From: DASUPK01 sp036377415
GTDB taxonomy: Bacteria > Actinomycetota > Thermoleophilia > Solirubrobacterales > 70-9
DNA: 50,274 nt
Assembly (NCBI GenBank): GCA_036377415.1
Contig: DASUYK010000057.1
Span: forward strand, 1-50,274
Direction: 5' to 3'
This document shows, piece by piece, positions 7,166 through 15,041 of this stretch; position 1 is the stretch's first letter, and each line of letters opens with the position of its first letter. Position numbers and translations under genes: made by a program. The notes below the pieces were generated by a model, which had not been told where the DNA came from, searched no databases, and saw nothing but the letters and a program-made list of their open reading frames with translations.

Positions 7166-9079
7166 ATGCCATCGCTCCAGTCCCGCTACCCGCGGATCTC
7201 CTCTTACGGATTCCTCTCCGATTGCCACACCGGCGCCCTCGTCTCGCCCGAGGGCTCGGTCGAGTGGCTCTGCCTCCCCCGCTTCGACTCGGAGAGCGTG
7301 TTCGGATCGCTGCTCGACCGCAGCGCCGGCTTCTGGCGGCTCGGGCCGCCCGGCCTCGTGGCGCCGGTCAGCCGACGGTACGAGCCCGGCACGAACGTGA
7401 TCGAGACCACCTGGATGACGGGATCCGGCTGGATCGTCGTTCGCGACATGCTCACGCTCGGCGATTGGCGCCAGGAGAACGACTTCGTGCCCCACCGGCG
7501 CCCGCCCCCCGACGACGAGGCCGAGCACGTCCTCGTCCGGATCGTCGAATGCGTCCAGGGCGAGGTGGACGTGGAGATGATCTGCCAGCCGGCGTTCGAC
7601 TACGGCAAGACCAGGCTCGACTGGCTGCGTCGAGGCGACTCAGGGACCGATGCCGAGCTGGGGACCGAGGACATCCACCTGATCCTCACCGGCGATCTCG
7701 CCCTCGGGGTCGACGGGTCGGATGCCCGCGCGCGGCACCGGATGAGGACCGGCGAGAAGCGCTTCAGCGCCCTCTCGTGGGGGCCGAGTCCGATCCCGCC
7801 CGACTCGGTCGAGGACTGCGAGAGGCGGATGGCGCGAACCGTCGACTTCTGGCGTCGTTGGCTCGAGGCCGGCAGCTTCCCCGATCATCCGTGGCGCGGC
7901 CACCTCCAGCGCTCCGCGCTGACCCTCAAGGGCCTCACGTACTCACCCACCGGCGCGCTGATCGCCGCGCTCACCACATCCCTGCCGGAGACCCCCGAAG
8001 GGGAGCGGAACTGGGACTATCGATTCACCTGGATCCGGGACGCGACCTTCGCCCTCTGGGCGATGCACACCCTCGGCTTCGACTACGAGGCGACCGACTT
8101 CATGGGGTGGATGGCCGACATCTACCGGGAGAACGTCAGCCAGGGGAAGCTCGGCATGCAGATCATGTACGGGATCGGGGGCGAGCGGGACCTGCGCGAG
8201 ATCACCCTCGACCACCTCACCGGTTACGAGGGCGCGAAGCCGGTTCGGGTCGGGAACGCTGCCTTCAAGCAGCGCCAGAACGACGTCTACGGAGCGCTGC
8301 TCGACTCCGTCTACATCCACGCCAAGGTCCAGGACCACCTCCCCCACGAGCTGTGGGAGGCGCTCTGCCGACAGGTCGAGGCCGCCGCGGCCGTATGGGA
8401 CGGACCCGACCACGGGATCTGGGAGGGGCGAGGGGATCCGAAGCACTACGTCTCCTCCAAGCTGATGTGCTGGGTCGCGCTGGATCGCGGCTGCCGGCTA
8501 GCCGACCGGATCGGGGACGAGGACCGGCTCGTTCGCTGGTCGAAGATCGCAGACGAAATCCGCGCCGACATCCTCGAGCGGGGCGTCTCCGAACACGGGG
8601 TCTTTCGCCAGCACTACGACACGGACGCGCTCGACGCCTCTACCCTGCTGATCCCGCTGGTCCGCTTCCTCCCCCCCGACGACGAGCGCGTCCACAAGAC
8701 CGTGAACGCGATCGCCATGGGGCTCACCGAGGACGGGCTCGTTCTCCGATACCGCGTCGAGGAGACCGATGACGGGCTCCAGGGCGAGGAGTCGACCTTC
8801 ACGATCTGCTCGTTCTGGCTCGTCGCCGCCCTCTCGGAGATCGGACAGCGCGACGCGGCGCGGGAGATGTGCGAAAGGCTCCTGCCGCTGTGCAGCCCGC
8901 TCGGCCTCTACGCCGAGGAGCTCGACCCGAAGACCGGCCGCCACTGGGGGAACTTCCCGCAGGCGTTCACCCACCTCGCCCTGATCAACGCGGTGAGCCA
9001 CGTGATCGCCGACGACCGCGCCGCCCCCAACCGGAACGTGACGGGCGTGCTCAGCGAGATGATCGCCCAGCAGGGCTAG
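7166..9079 (+). CDS. glycoside hydrolase family 15 (glucoamylase or trehalase type)
   Basis: 637 residues, cytoplasmic (no signal peptide). The N-terminus ISSYGFLSDCHTGALVSPEG, SVEWLCLPRFDS is the family hallmark and belongs to the beta-sandwich domain (1-240). The (alpha/alpha)6 barrel follows with NWDYRFTWIRDATFALWAM. IWEGRGDPKHYVSSK contains the likely general-acid Glu (near 419), and AEELDPKTGRHWGNFPQAF contains the likely base Glu (near 582). The family releases glucose from alpha-glucans; some actinobacterial members are trehalases, so the substrate is undecided. The gene follows tRNA-Gln and is convergent with the PucR-type regulator, 17 bases apart. Confidence 0.93.
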   Translation: MPSLQSRYPRISSYGFLSDCHTGALVSPEGSVEWLCLPRFDSESVFGSLLDRSAGFWRLGPPGLVAPVSRRYEPGTNVIETTWMTGSGWIVVRDMLTLGDWRQENDFVPHRRPPPDDEAEHVLVRIVECVQGEVDVEMICQPAFDYGKTRLDWLRRGDSGTDAELGTEDIHLILTGDLALGVDGSDARARHRMRTGEKRFSALSWGPSPIPPDSVEDCERRMARTVDFWRRWLEAGSFPDHPWRGHLQRSALTLKGLTYSPTGALIAALTTSLPETPEGERNWDYRFTWIRDATFALWAMHTLGFDYEATDFMGWMADIYRENVSQGKLGMQIMYGIGGERDLREITLDHLTGYEGAKPVRVGNAAFKQRQNDVYGALLDSVYIHAKVQDHLPHELWEALCRQVEAAAAVWDGPDHGIWEGRGDPKHYVSSKLMCWVALDRGCRLADRIGDEDRLVRWSKIADEIRADILERGVSEHGVFRQHYDTDALDASTLLIPLVRFLPPDDERVHKTVNAIAMGLTEDGLVLRYRVEETDDGLQGEESTFTICSFWLVAALSEIGQRDAAREMCERLLPLCSPLGLYAEELDPKTGRHWGNFPQAFTHLALINAVSHVIADDRAAPNRNVTGVLSEMIAQQG

Positions 9080-9096
9080 CGACGGCAGGCCTGCGG

Positions 9097-10335
9097 CTAC
9101 TCGGACGCCCGACGAACCCGGCCGCCCTCGGAACCCGGCTCCCGCGCCGGCCCCGCGGGCGAGGCGATCCCCAGCACCCGCATCGCCTTCAGCCCCAGAC
9201 CGAGCTTCTCGCGTCCCTCGGTCGAGGTGACGTCGTGACCGCAGAGCTCGCGGGCACGCTCGAGCCGGTAGCGGATCGTGTGGCGATGGGTGAAGAGCTG
9301 CTGGGCGGTGGCGGCGACGTTCCCGTCGTTCTCGAGATAGGTCTCGACGGTCGTGACCAGCTCGGTCTCGTACTGCTCGTCGTAGGCGACCAGCGGCTCC
9401 ACCGTCTCCGAGTAGAAGCGCTCGAGCTCCGCCGGGTCCTCGCTCATCGCGGGAAGCAGCAGCCGGTAGGCGCCGGTGTCCTCGAACGCGAGCACCCGCG
9501 CGCCCTCCGCCTCGCCGACGTTCGCAGCAAGCCGGGCCTCCTGGCCCGCGCGATACAGGTCCGCCGCGTCCGTCGCCAGCCTGCTGAGCGAGACGGTCAC
9601 GGTGAAGCCCGTCAGCCCCTGCTCCAGCTCCCTGGTGAGCGCATCGGACGCGCGGGTGAGCCGCTGGACCGTGTCCGCCGGCACCACCGCCACCACCTCG
9701 GCCCGCTCGCCCTCCTCCTCTCCCACGGTCGCGAGTGTCCCCGGGCTCACCGCCCGGATCGTCCTGAGCGCGATAGATAGGACCCGCGACCGCCACTCGC
9801 CCGTCTGCGCGACGTGTGGCACTGCGCGACCGATCAGCACCCCGGCTCCCGCCGTCAGATTGGCGCCCAGCTCTGCCGCGCGCGCCTCGATGTCGCCGCG
9901 GTCGGTGATCTCCCGGGTGAGCAGCGCGCGGACGAAGTCGCCGGCGGCCTCCTCGGTCGCCCACTCCGGCGAGCGCGAACGCTCGAGCTCCAGAGCGAGC
10001 AGGGTCGAGACCATTCTCAGCAGCGCCGCGTCCGGATCCTCGTCTCCCCTGGGGCGCCAGCGAAGCTCGCCGACCGCCGTGTCGGCGACCCGCAGCTCGA
10101 CCGTCTCGACGCCGGCCCCGCCCGCGAGCAGCTTTCTCTCCTCGTCGGGCGAGGCGGCGGCAACGGCGAGCACGTTACTGGCCCGGTCGATCAGCCCGAC
10201 GCTCGCGCCGAGGGCCCGTCCGGCGGCACGGGCGACAGCGGGCAGCCCCGCGCCGGACTCGATCGCCGCCGAGAGCTCCTCGAGGCTCCCGGGATCGGCC
10301 CGCCGCTCAGAACGCTGCGTCCCCTTCGCGTTCAT
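9097..10335 (-). CDS. PucR/CdaR-family transcription regulator
   Basis: 412 residues from the ATG at 10335; upstream in-frame residues look non-coding. The C-terminus (about 330-390) is the PucR-type helix-turn-helix: VETYLENDGNVAATAQQL, FTHRHTIRYRLERARELCG. The middle third (VVAVVPADTVQRLTRASDAL, VTVSLSRLATDAADLYRAG) is the degenerate GGDEF-like domain of this family, and the N-terminal 140 residues may be a sensor domain. Such proteins usually activate purine, sugar-acid or amino-acid catabolism. The target is not evident; the divergent or adjacent GH15 and DedA genes are candidates only by proximity. Confidence 0.88.
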   Translation of the reverse strand: MNAKGTQRSERRADPGSLEELSAAIESGAGLPAVARAAGRALGASVGLIDRASNVLAVAAASPDEERKLLAGGAGVETVELRVADTAVGELRWRPRGDEDPDAALLRMVSTLLALELERSRSPEWATEEAAGDFVRALLTREITDRGDIEARAAELGANLTAGAGVLIGRAVPHVAQTGEWRSRVLSIALRTIRAVSPGTLATVGEEEGERAEVVAVVPADTVQRLTRASDALTRELEQGLTGFTVTVSLSRLATDAADLYRAGQEARLAANVGEAEGARVLAFEDTGAYRLLLPAMSEDPAELERFYSETVEPLVAYDEQYETELVTTVETYLENDGNVAATAQQLFTHRHTIRYRLERARELCGHDVTSTEGREKLGLGLKAMRVLGIASPAGPAREPGSEGGRVRRASE

Positions 10336-10341
10336 CTCCAC

Positions 10342-10347
10342 ATGGTA
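10342..10347 (-). promoter_or_regulatory. -10-like TACCAT before the PucR-type gene
   Basis: The minus strand reads CCTACCAT, GTGGAG, then ATG. The six-base gap suits leaderless initiation, although GTGGAG could also act as an unusually close ribosome-binding site. Confidence 0.35.
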
Positions 10348-10401
10348 GGTGTGGTGGACGGCTTCGCCATCATCAACGGCCGCCACAAACACGCGGCCGA
10401 A

Positions 10402-10665
10402 TCAGATCCACTCGGAGATCGTGTCCCAGTGGTAGAAGACGAACACCCCGATCGCGACGCCTGCCAGCACCAGCGCCGCCAGCACGAACAGGGAGAGGAC
10501 GCCGGCGACGAGCTTCTCCCAGCCGCGGCCGTAGCTGCCCAGGGCCGGAACGAGGATCAGGCCGAGGAACGCCATCACGGACGCGAGCCCCGCCGCCCCG
10601 AAGAGGTAGTACTCAGTCCCGAGCGCCAGGACCGGCGCCAGGGCCACGCTGATCAGCCCGTTCAT
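10402..10665 (-). CDS. 87-residue membrane protein
   Basis: Three hydrophobic segments are visible (about 3-19, 22-42, 50-78), separated by GSYGRGWEK; the C-terminus is FYHWDTISEWI. No family is recognised. The start lies 53 bases inside the end of the DedA-PAP2 gene on the same strand, implying translational coupling and a shared transcript. The composition is clearly membrane-protein-like rather than a shadow frame. It may assist the upstream lipid phosphatase/transporter, which is inference from context only. Confidence 0.65.
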   Translation of the reverse strand: MNGLISVALAPVLALGTEYYLFGAAGLASVMAFLGLILVPALGSYGRGWEKLVAGVLSLFVLAALVLAGVAIGVFVFYHWDTISEWI

Positions 10666-12136
10666 GACGCCGGTGATTGTGGCGAATGTGGGAGGCGATC
10701 AGCACCACGATCGCGACTGCCGCGAAGCAGGAGAGACCGAGAGCCCATCCGGCGGTCACGTCGCTGAGCCAATGCACCCGCAGATAGGCGCGGGTGAGCC
10801 CGATCAGGGCCGCCAGGACGATCCCCGAGGCGATCACCGCGCTTGCACGGCTGATCCCGGGAACCACCCTGATCGCGAGGGTGACGGTAATCCACACGTA
10901 GACGGTCGAGTACGTCGCGTGCCCGCTCGGGAACGAGGAGCCAGTCGCATCGACGAGCGGATCCGGCGGGCGCAATCGGTCGGTCCAGCCCTTGATCTCG
11001 TGGACGAGCAGGAACATCAAACCCATCCCGACGATGAGGGCCGCCGCCTCCATCCGGCGCCGGGACACGGCGAGCGCGACCGCGGCCAGGCCGGCGACCG
11101 TGAACGCGACCCAGGCGTCACCCAGGTGGGTGACCGCCTCGGCGAGGTCGTTGAGCCACCCGACGCGAATGTCGTTGAAGAGATCGAACGCGGTGTCATC
11201 CGCCGGGGTCGGGCCGGGATCGTCGGAGACGACGCTCCAATAGGCGACCAGCACGTACAAGCCGACGGAGAGGGCGGCGAGCAGGGTGGTCAGCTCGAGG
11301 CCGAGTCCGCCGGGCGTCAGCCGTCTGCCGAGGAAGGCGAGCTGCGGCCGCAGCCGCTGCCCCAGTCGGAGCAGGGGTCGAAGCGCACGGCGGCGCTCCA
11401 TCTCCCCCGCGATCCGGGCCCTGTTGCCCGGCACCCTGAGGTACCTCGCAGCGAGGGCAACCGCGACGACGATCCCGACCACGATCCCGAACACGATCAG
11501 GCCGGTTCCGACCGCCTTCGTCACCGCGTCGAGGCTCTGAGCCGCGAAGTAACCCGCCAGGATCAGACCGGTCGCCCAGAGCCCGGTGCCGAGGATGCTG
11601 AACGGGGCGAACGCCCGGTACTGCATCTTGCTGCTCCCCGCGATGAACGGCGCCAGCGCCCGCACCAGCCCGATGAAGCGGCCGACGAGGATCGTCTTGC
11701 CGCCATGCCGCGCGAAGTAGCCCTCGACCTGGCGCAGGCGCTCCTCGGTGATCCTGACGCGGGCTCCGTGGCGGACGAGGAAGCCGCGGCCGAGCTTCGC
11801 ACCGAGCAGGAAGCTCACCGAGTCACCGCAAAAGGCGGCGAACCAGGTGATCCCGAGGATCAGGGGCAGCGAGATGTCTCCCTGCTGGGCGACGGCGCCG
11901 CCGAGGATCACCGTGAACTCCCCGGGAGCGACCAGGCCGACGAACGCGCCGGTCTCGAGGAAGGCAAGCCCGCCCACGAGCAGGTAGGTCCACGCCCCAA
12001 GGCCCTCGGAGAGGTCCTCGATCAGCTCCTCGAGGTCGAAGCTCGGAAGGGCGTCGCGGAAGAACAGGAAGCCGACGATCAGCGTGGCGACGATCGCGCG
12101 CCGGATCCACTTCCAGCTGATCGGTGGGTGCCTCAC
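10613..12136 (-). CDS. DedA transporter-like domain fused to a PAP2 lipid phosphatase
   Basis: 507 residues. Residues 1-235 are a DedA/SNARE-associated domain: FLETGAFVGLVAPGEFTVIL, FAAFCGDSVSFLLGAKLGR and VGRFIGLVRALAPFIAG, with the conserved Glu and the Arg-Gly motifs. Residues about 260-490 form a multi-helix PAP2 acid phosphatase with KGWTDRLRPPDP (381-392), SFPSGHATYS (401-410) and RAYLRVHWLSD (447-457), the complete three-part active site. DedA proteins flip undecaprenyl phosphate or phospholipids, and PAP2 enzymes dephosphorylate undecaprenyl pyrophosphate or phosphatidate, so the fusion suggests recycling of a lipid carrier. It starts with GTG overlapping the ispE stop by four bases. 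Confidence 0.92.
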   Translation of the reverse strand: MRHPPISWKWIRRAIVATLIVGFLFFRDALPSFDLEELIEDLSEGLGAWTYLLVGGLAFLETGAFVGLVAPGEFTVILGGAVAQQGDISLPLILGITWFAAFCGDSVSFLLGAKLGRGFLVRHGARVRITEERLRQVEGYFARHGGKTILVGRFIGLVRALAPFIAGSSKMQYRAFAPFSILGTGLWATGLILAGYFAAQSLDAVTKAVGTGLIVFGIVVGIVVAVALAARYLRVPGNRARIAGEMERRRALRPLLRLGQRLRPQLAFLGRRLTPGGLGLELTTLLAALSVGLYVLVAYWSVVSDDPGPTPADDTAFDLFNDIRVGWLNDLAEAVTHLGDAWVAFTVAGLAAVALAVSRRRMEAAALIVGMGLMFLLVHEIKGWTDRLRPPDPLVDATGSSFPSGHATYSTVYVWITVTLAIRVVPGISRASAVIASGIVLAALIGLTRAYLRVHWLSDVTAGWALGLSCFAAVAIVVLIASHIRHNHRRHERADQRGPGAGPGARD

Positions 12137-12981
12137 GTCGAGAGCGGAGCCGTCGCAATTGCGCCCGGGAAGCGATCCCGGATCGGTCCCGCCGCATCCG
12201 CGGCCGCCTCGGGGGTGGGGAAGAGACCGAACGCCGTCGGCCCGGAGCCGGTCACCATCGTGTGGGCGGCCCCCGCGTCGCCAAGCGCGCCGAGAGCCGC
12301 CTCGACCTCGGGACGGAGCGAGAGGGCGGCCGCCTGCAGGTCGTTCACGAGGTGCTCGCGGTAGTCGATCGGGGAGCCGCCCTCGTCGACGGCGTCCCGA
12401 ACCCGGCGCCGGATCGCCTCCAGCTCGGACTCGCCCCGGGGACTGCCCAGCCTCTCCGCCTCCGCGTACACCTCGGCGGTCGAGAGACCATCGTCCTGGG
12501 GGATCAGGACGACGCCGTGGGCCACCGGCGGCGGGACCGGCTCGATCACCTCACCGGCGCCGGCGACGAGGCACGGGCGGGGCTGAAGCTGGGAGGGGAC
12601 GTCCGCCCCGATCCCGGCCGCGATCGAGCGAAGCCCCTCGACCTCGCCGCGTGCCAGGCGCAGCACGGCCGCCGCGTCGGCACTCCCTCCACCCAGCCCG
12701 GCGGCCACTGGAACGCGCTTTCGCACCTCGATCCGCAGCGGCGGCCCTTCCCATCCGTGCCCGCGGAGGGCCGCGAGCGCGGTGGCGGTCAGGTCCGGTC
12801 CCTCAATCCCCTCGCAGACCACCTCGTCCTCGCTCGCCTCGGATATCCACAACTCGTCGGCGAACTCCAGCGGCTCGAAGAGCGAGCGGATCTCGTGCAA
12901 CCCGTCGTCCCTGCGTGGCCCGACGTAGAGGCACAGATTGAGCTTCGCCGGGGCGAGCACCAGCTCCGGAAACCGGTTCAC
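12133..12981 (-). CDS. ispE: 4-diphosphocytidyl-2-C-methyl-D-erythritol kinase
   Basis: 282 residues. The start is the GTG at 12981, inside the rsmA stop (GTGA overlap). The frame is open further upstream, but that part is antisense-like and lacks family sequence. The protein opens with LAPAKLNLCLYVG, the catalytic Lys region of GHMP kinases, and carries the ATP-binding glycine loop VAAGLGGGSADAAAVL at about 91-106. It phosphorylates CDP-methylerythritol in the MEP isoprenoid pathway, which feeds the undecaprenyl carrier used in wall and polysaccharide synthesis. Part of the tatD-rsmA-ispE run. Confidence 0.95.
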   Translation of the reverse strand: MNRFPELVLAPAKLNLCLYVGPRRDDGLHEIRSLFEPLEFADELWISEASEDEVVCEGIEGPDLTATALAALRGHGWEGPPLRIEVRKRVPVAAGLGGGSADAAAVLRLARGEVEGLRSIAAGIGADVPSQLQPRPCLVAGAGEVIEPVPPPVAHGVVLIPQDDGLSTAEVYAEAERLGSPRGESELEAIRRRVRDAVDEGGSPIDYREHLVNDLQAAALSLRPEVEAALGALGDAGAAHTMVTGSGPTAFGLFPTPEAAADAAGPIRDRFPGAIATAPLST

Positions 12982-13781
12982 TCCACACCCTCCCTCGCGA
13001 GCGCCTCGGCGAACCGCTCGAACTCGGGCGGTGCCAGCGCCTCCGCACGAGCGTCGGCCGGTTTCCCGATTCGCTCGAGCGCCCTCCGCGCCGAGTCCAC
13101 GCTCCCCGCCCGCCCATGCTCGAGGGAGCGGGCGAGCGACTTTCGGCGGTGAGCGAACGCGAGCCGGACCAGCGTGGCCATCCGCTCGGATGCCCCCGGC
13201 CCGGTCCTTCTCAGCCGAAGCAGCGCCGAGCCGACGCGCGGCCGGGGGACGAACACGGCCGGGTCCACGGAGCGGAGCATCGTTACCTCGCACGCGAACT
13301 GAACGAGGACGCTCGCCGACCCGTACTCGCGCGTCCCCGGAGCGGCGCGGAGCCGATCGGCGATCTCCCGCTGGACCATCACCACCCAGTCCGTGATCGA
13401 GGGAAGCTCCGAGACCGTCCGCACCAGGAGCGGGGTGGCGATCGAGTACGGCAGGTTCGCGACCATCTTGTTCGGCGGCGGGTCGAGATCGGCGAAGTCG
13501 ATCTTCATCGCGTCTTCCCAGACGAGGTCGACGTTCCCCGCCTGCTCGGCGAGCTGCCCGAGCTCGCTCCGCAGCCGCTCATCGAGCTCGATCACGTGGA
13601 GCCGCGATGCCTTCCGCGCAAGCCGCTCGGTGAGCGCCCCTCCACCGCCCCCGACCTCCAGGACGACGTCGGAGCGCCCGACATCCGCCTCTCGGACGAT
13701 CGTGTCCAGCAGGTTCTGATCGGCGAGGAAGTTCTGGCCCAGGCGCCTCGGCGACCGCTGCGGCGGACGGGAGCGGGTCAC
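12978..13781 (-). CDS. rsmA: 16S rRNA (A1518/A1519) dimethyltransferase
   Basis: 267 residues, normal length. The N-terminal signature RRLGQNFLADQNLLD (12-26), the SAM-binding motif VLEVGGGGGAL (40-50), the acidic ELDERL of motif II and the catalytic NLPY (109-112, in VANLPYSIATPLL) are all present. It dimethylates two adjacent adenines in helix 45 of 16S rRNA during small-subunit maturation. It overlaps tatD by four bases upstream and ispE by four bases downstream, so the three are one operon. Confidence 0.96.
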   Translation of the reverse strand: MTRSRPPQRSPRRLGQNFLADQNLLDTIVREADVGRSDVVLEVGGGGGALTERLARKASRLHVIELDERLRSELGQLAEQAGNVDLVWEDAMKIDFADLDPPPNKMVANLPYSIATPLLVRTVSELPSITDWVVMVQREIADRLRAAPGTREYGSASVLVQFACEVTMLRSVDPAVFVPRPRVGSALLRLRRTGPGASERMATLVRLAFAHRRKSLARSLEHGRAGSVDSARRALERIGKPADARAEALAPPEFERFAEALAREGVE

Positions 13782-14548
13782 CAGCCGAAGATCCTCGCGG
13801 CGTTCGCCTCCACGGTGCGCTCGAGCTCACCGTAGGGGACGTCGCGGACCTCGGCGAGTCGCTCCGCCGTCGCCACCACGTTCGCGGGCTGGTTCGTCTT
13901 CCCCCTGACCGGCTGCGGGGCGAGGAAGGGGGCGTCCGTCTCCACCAACAGGCGGTCGTCGGGCACCAGCGCCGCCGCATCCCGGATCGACTCGGCCTTC
14001 GGATAGGTGAGGTTGCCGGCGAAGGAGCAGTACCAGCCGTGCTCGGCGGCCCTCACCGCCCATCGCGGCCCGGCGGAGAAGCAGTGCAGGACCACGTCGA
14101 GTCCCTCGCCCTCCTCGGCGAGCGTGCGGAAAGCCTCGGCGACCGCGTCCTCGGATCCCTCCCGGTCGCGCAGGTGGATCACGACCGGCTTCCCGGTCCG
14201 GCGCGCGATCGCGATCTGCGCGGAGAACGCCCCGCGCTGCTCATCCGGCTCGGCCCGATCCCGGTAGAAGTCGAGGCCGGTCTCCCCGACGGCGACCACC
14301 CCCTCCCGCGAGCAGAGCCCTTCGATCGCCTCGGCCGCGGCCTGATCGAACCCGTCGGCGCCGTTCGGGTGGCGGCCGACGCAGGCGAACACCTCCTCGC
14401 TCGCCCGCGCGGACTCGACTGCGCCGGGGTTGGAGTCCTCGCCGAGCCCCACGGTGAGGATGCGCCGGACGCCGACCTCGCGGGCCGCCGCGACCAGCTC
14501 CGCTTCTGCGGGCTCGCAGAGCCCGAGGTGCGCGTGGGTGTCGACCAC
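13778..14548 (-). CDS. tatD: TatD-family metal-dependent deoxyribonuclease
   Basis: 256 residues. The metal ligands are visible in order: DTHAHL (3-8), GETGLDFYR (Glu), VIHLRD, VLHCFSAG and ETDAPFLAP. The family are TIM-barrel hydrolases with 3'-5' DNase activity. The GTG start has no Shine-Dalgarno; TAGACT lies seven bases upstream (14556-14561), so this gene may head a leaderless transcript tatD-rsmA-ispE-dedA. It is separated by 48 bp from the secreted protein gene upstream. Confidence 0.94.
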   Translation of the reverse strand: MVDTHAHLGLCEPAEAELVAAAREVGVRRILTVGLGEDSNPGAVESARASEEVFACVGRHPNGADGFDQAAAEAIEGLCSREGVVAVGETGLDFYRDRAEPDEQRGAFSAQIAIARRTGKPVVIHLRDREGSEDAVAEAFRTLAEEGEGLDVVLHCFSAGPRWAVRAAEHGWYCSFAGNLTYPKAESIRDAAALVPDDRLLVETDAPFLAPQPVRGKTNQPANVVATAERLAEVRDVPYGELERTVEANAARIFGW

Positions 14549-14555
14549 GGCGCCG

Positions 14556-14561
14556 AGTCTA
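14556..14561 (-). promoter_or_regulatory. -10-like TAGACT before tatD
   Basis: The minus strand reads CTAGACT, CGGCGCC, then the GTG of tatD. A seven-base gap again points to transcription beginning at or within a base of the start codon. Confidence 0.5.
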
Positions 14562-14596
14562 GGCGCGGGCCCGAACGAAGTAGGGCGACCCGGTGG

Positions 14597-15019
14597 CTAA
14601 CGCTTGAACTTGAAGGTGCGGGAGATCGCGTCGGTGAGCCCTGTGAAGGGATCCGTCGCGGTGATCGTGTTGACAAGCCTGAACTTGCCCGGCTCCGCCT
14701 TCATCGCCTTCAGCAGCGGGCCGTTCGGCTTGAAGAAGGGCCCCCCGGGAACGTTCGCGTTGAGCGACCCCGAGACGTTGCCGACGAGCTTCACGCCCGG
14801 TCCCTTGATCGTCGACTTGGACGTGACGTTGCAGGCGGCGGAGCAGACGACCAGGATCTGGATGTTCTTCCTGATCTTGAGCTTGCCCGTCGTCACGTAG
14901 TTGATGAGGGCGCCGGACTTGGTCGCCGTGGGGCCGTCGCCGGCGGTCGCCACCGATGCCGGGACGAGCAGAGCGCCCGCGAGCGCAAGCACCAACGCCG
15001 TCCTCCCCACGCGAGTCAT
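14597..15019 (-). CDS. secreted protein of unknown function
   Basis: 140 residues from the ATG at 15019; a GTG nine bases further upstream is also possible. Residues 1-28 form a signal peptide (MTRVGRTALVLALAGALLVP, then ASVATAG). The mature part has alternating beta-like segments rich in Lys (GKLKIRKNIQILVVCSAAC), two Cys six residues apart or closer, and ends TFKFKR. Such Lys-rich beta proteins are common in actinobacterial secretomes but no family is recognised. It lies between metG (22 bp upstream) and tatD, an insertion into the usual metG-tatD order. Confidence 0.75.
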   Translation of the reverse strand: MTRVGRTALVLALAGALLVPASVATAGDGPTATKSGALINYVTTGKLKIRKNIQILVVCSAACNVTSKSTIKGPGVKLVGNVSGSLNANVPGGPFFKPNGPLLKAMKAEPGKFRLVNTITATDPFTGLTDAISRTFKFKR

Positions 15020-15041
15020 CCTGACCACTGCGGCCACCCTA

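Noticed and set aside
10664..12364. Plus-strand open frame of about 560 codons opposite the DedA-PAP2 gene
   Set aside because: It is antisense to motif-rich membrane-protein sequence, has low-complexity Glu/Asp/Gly/Arg composition and no recognisable fold.
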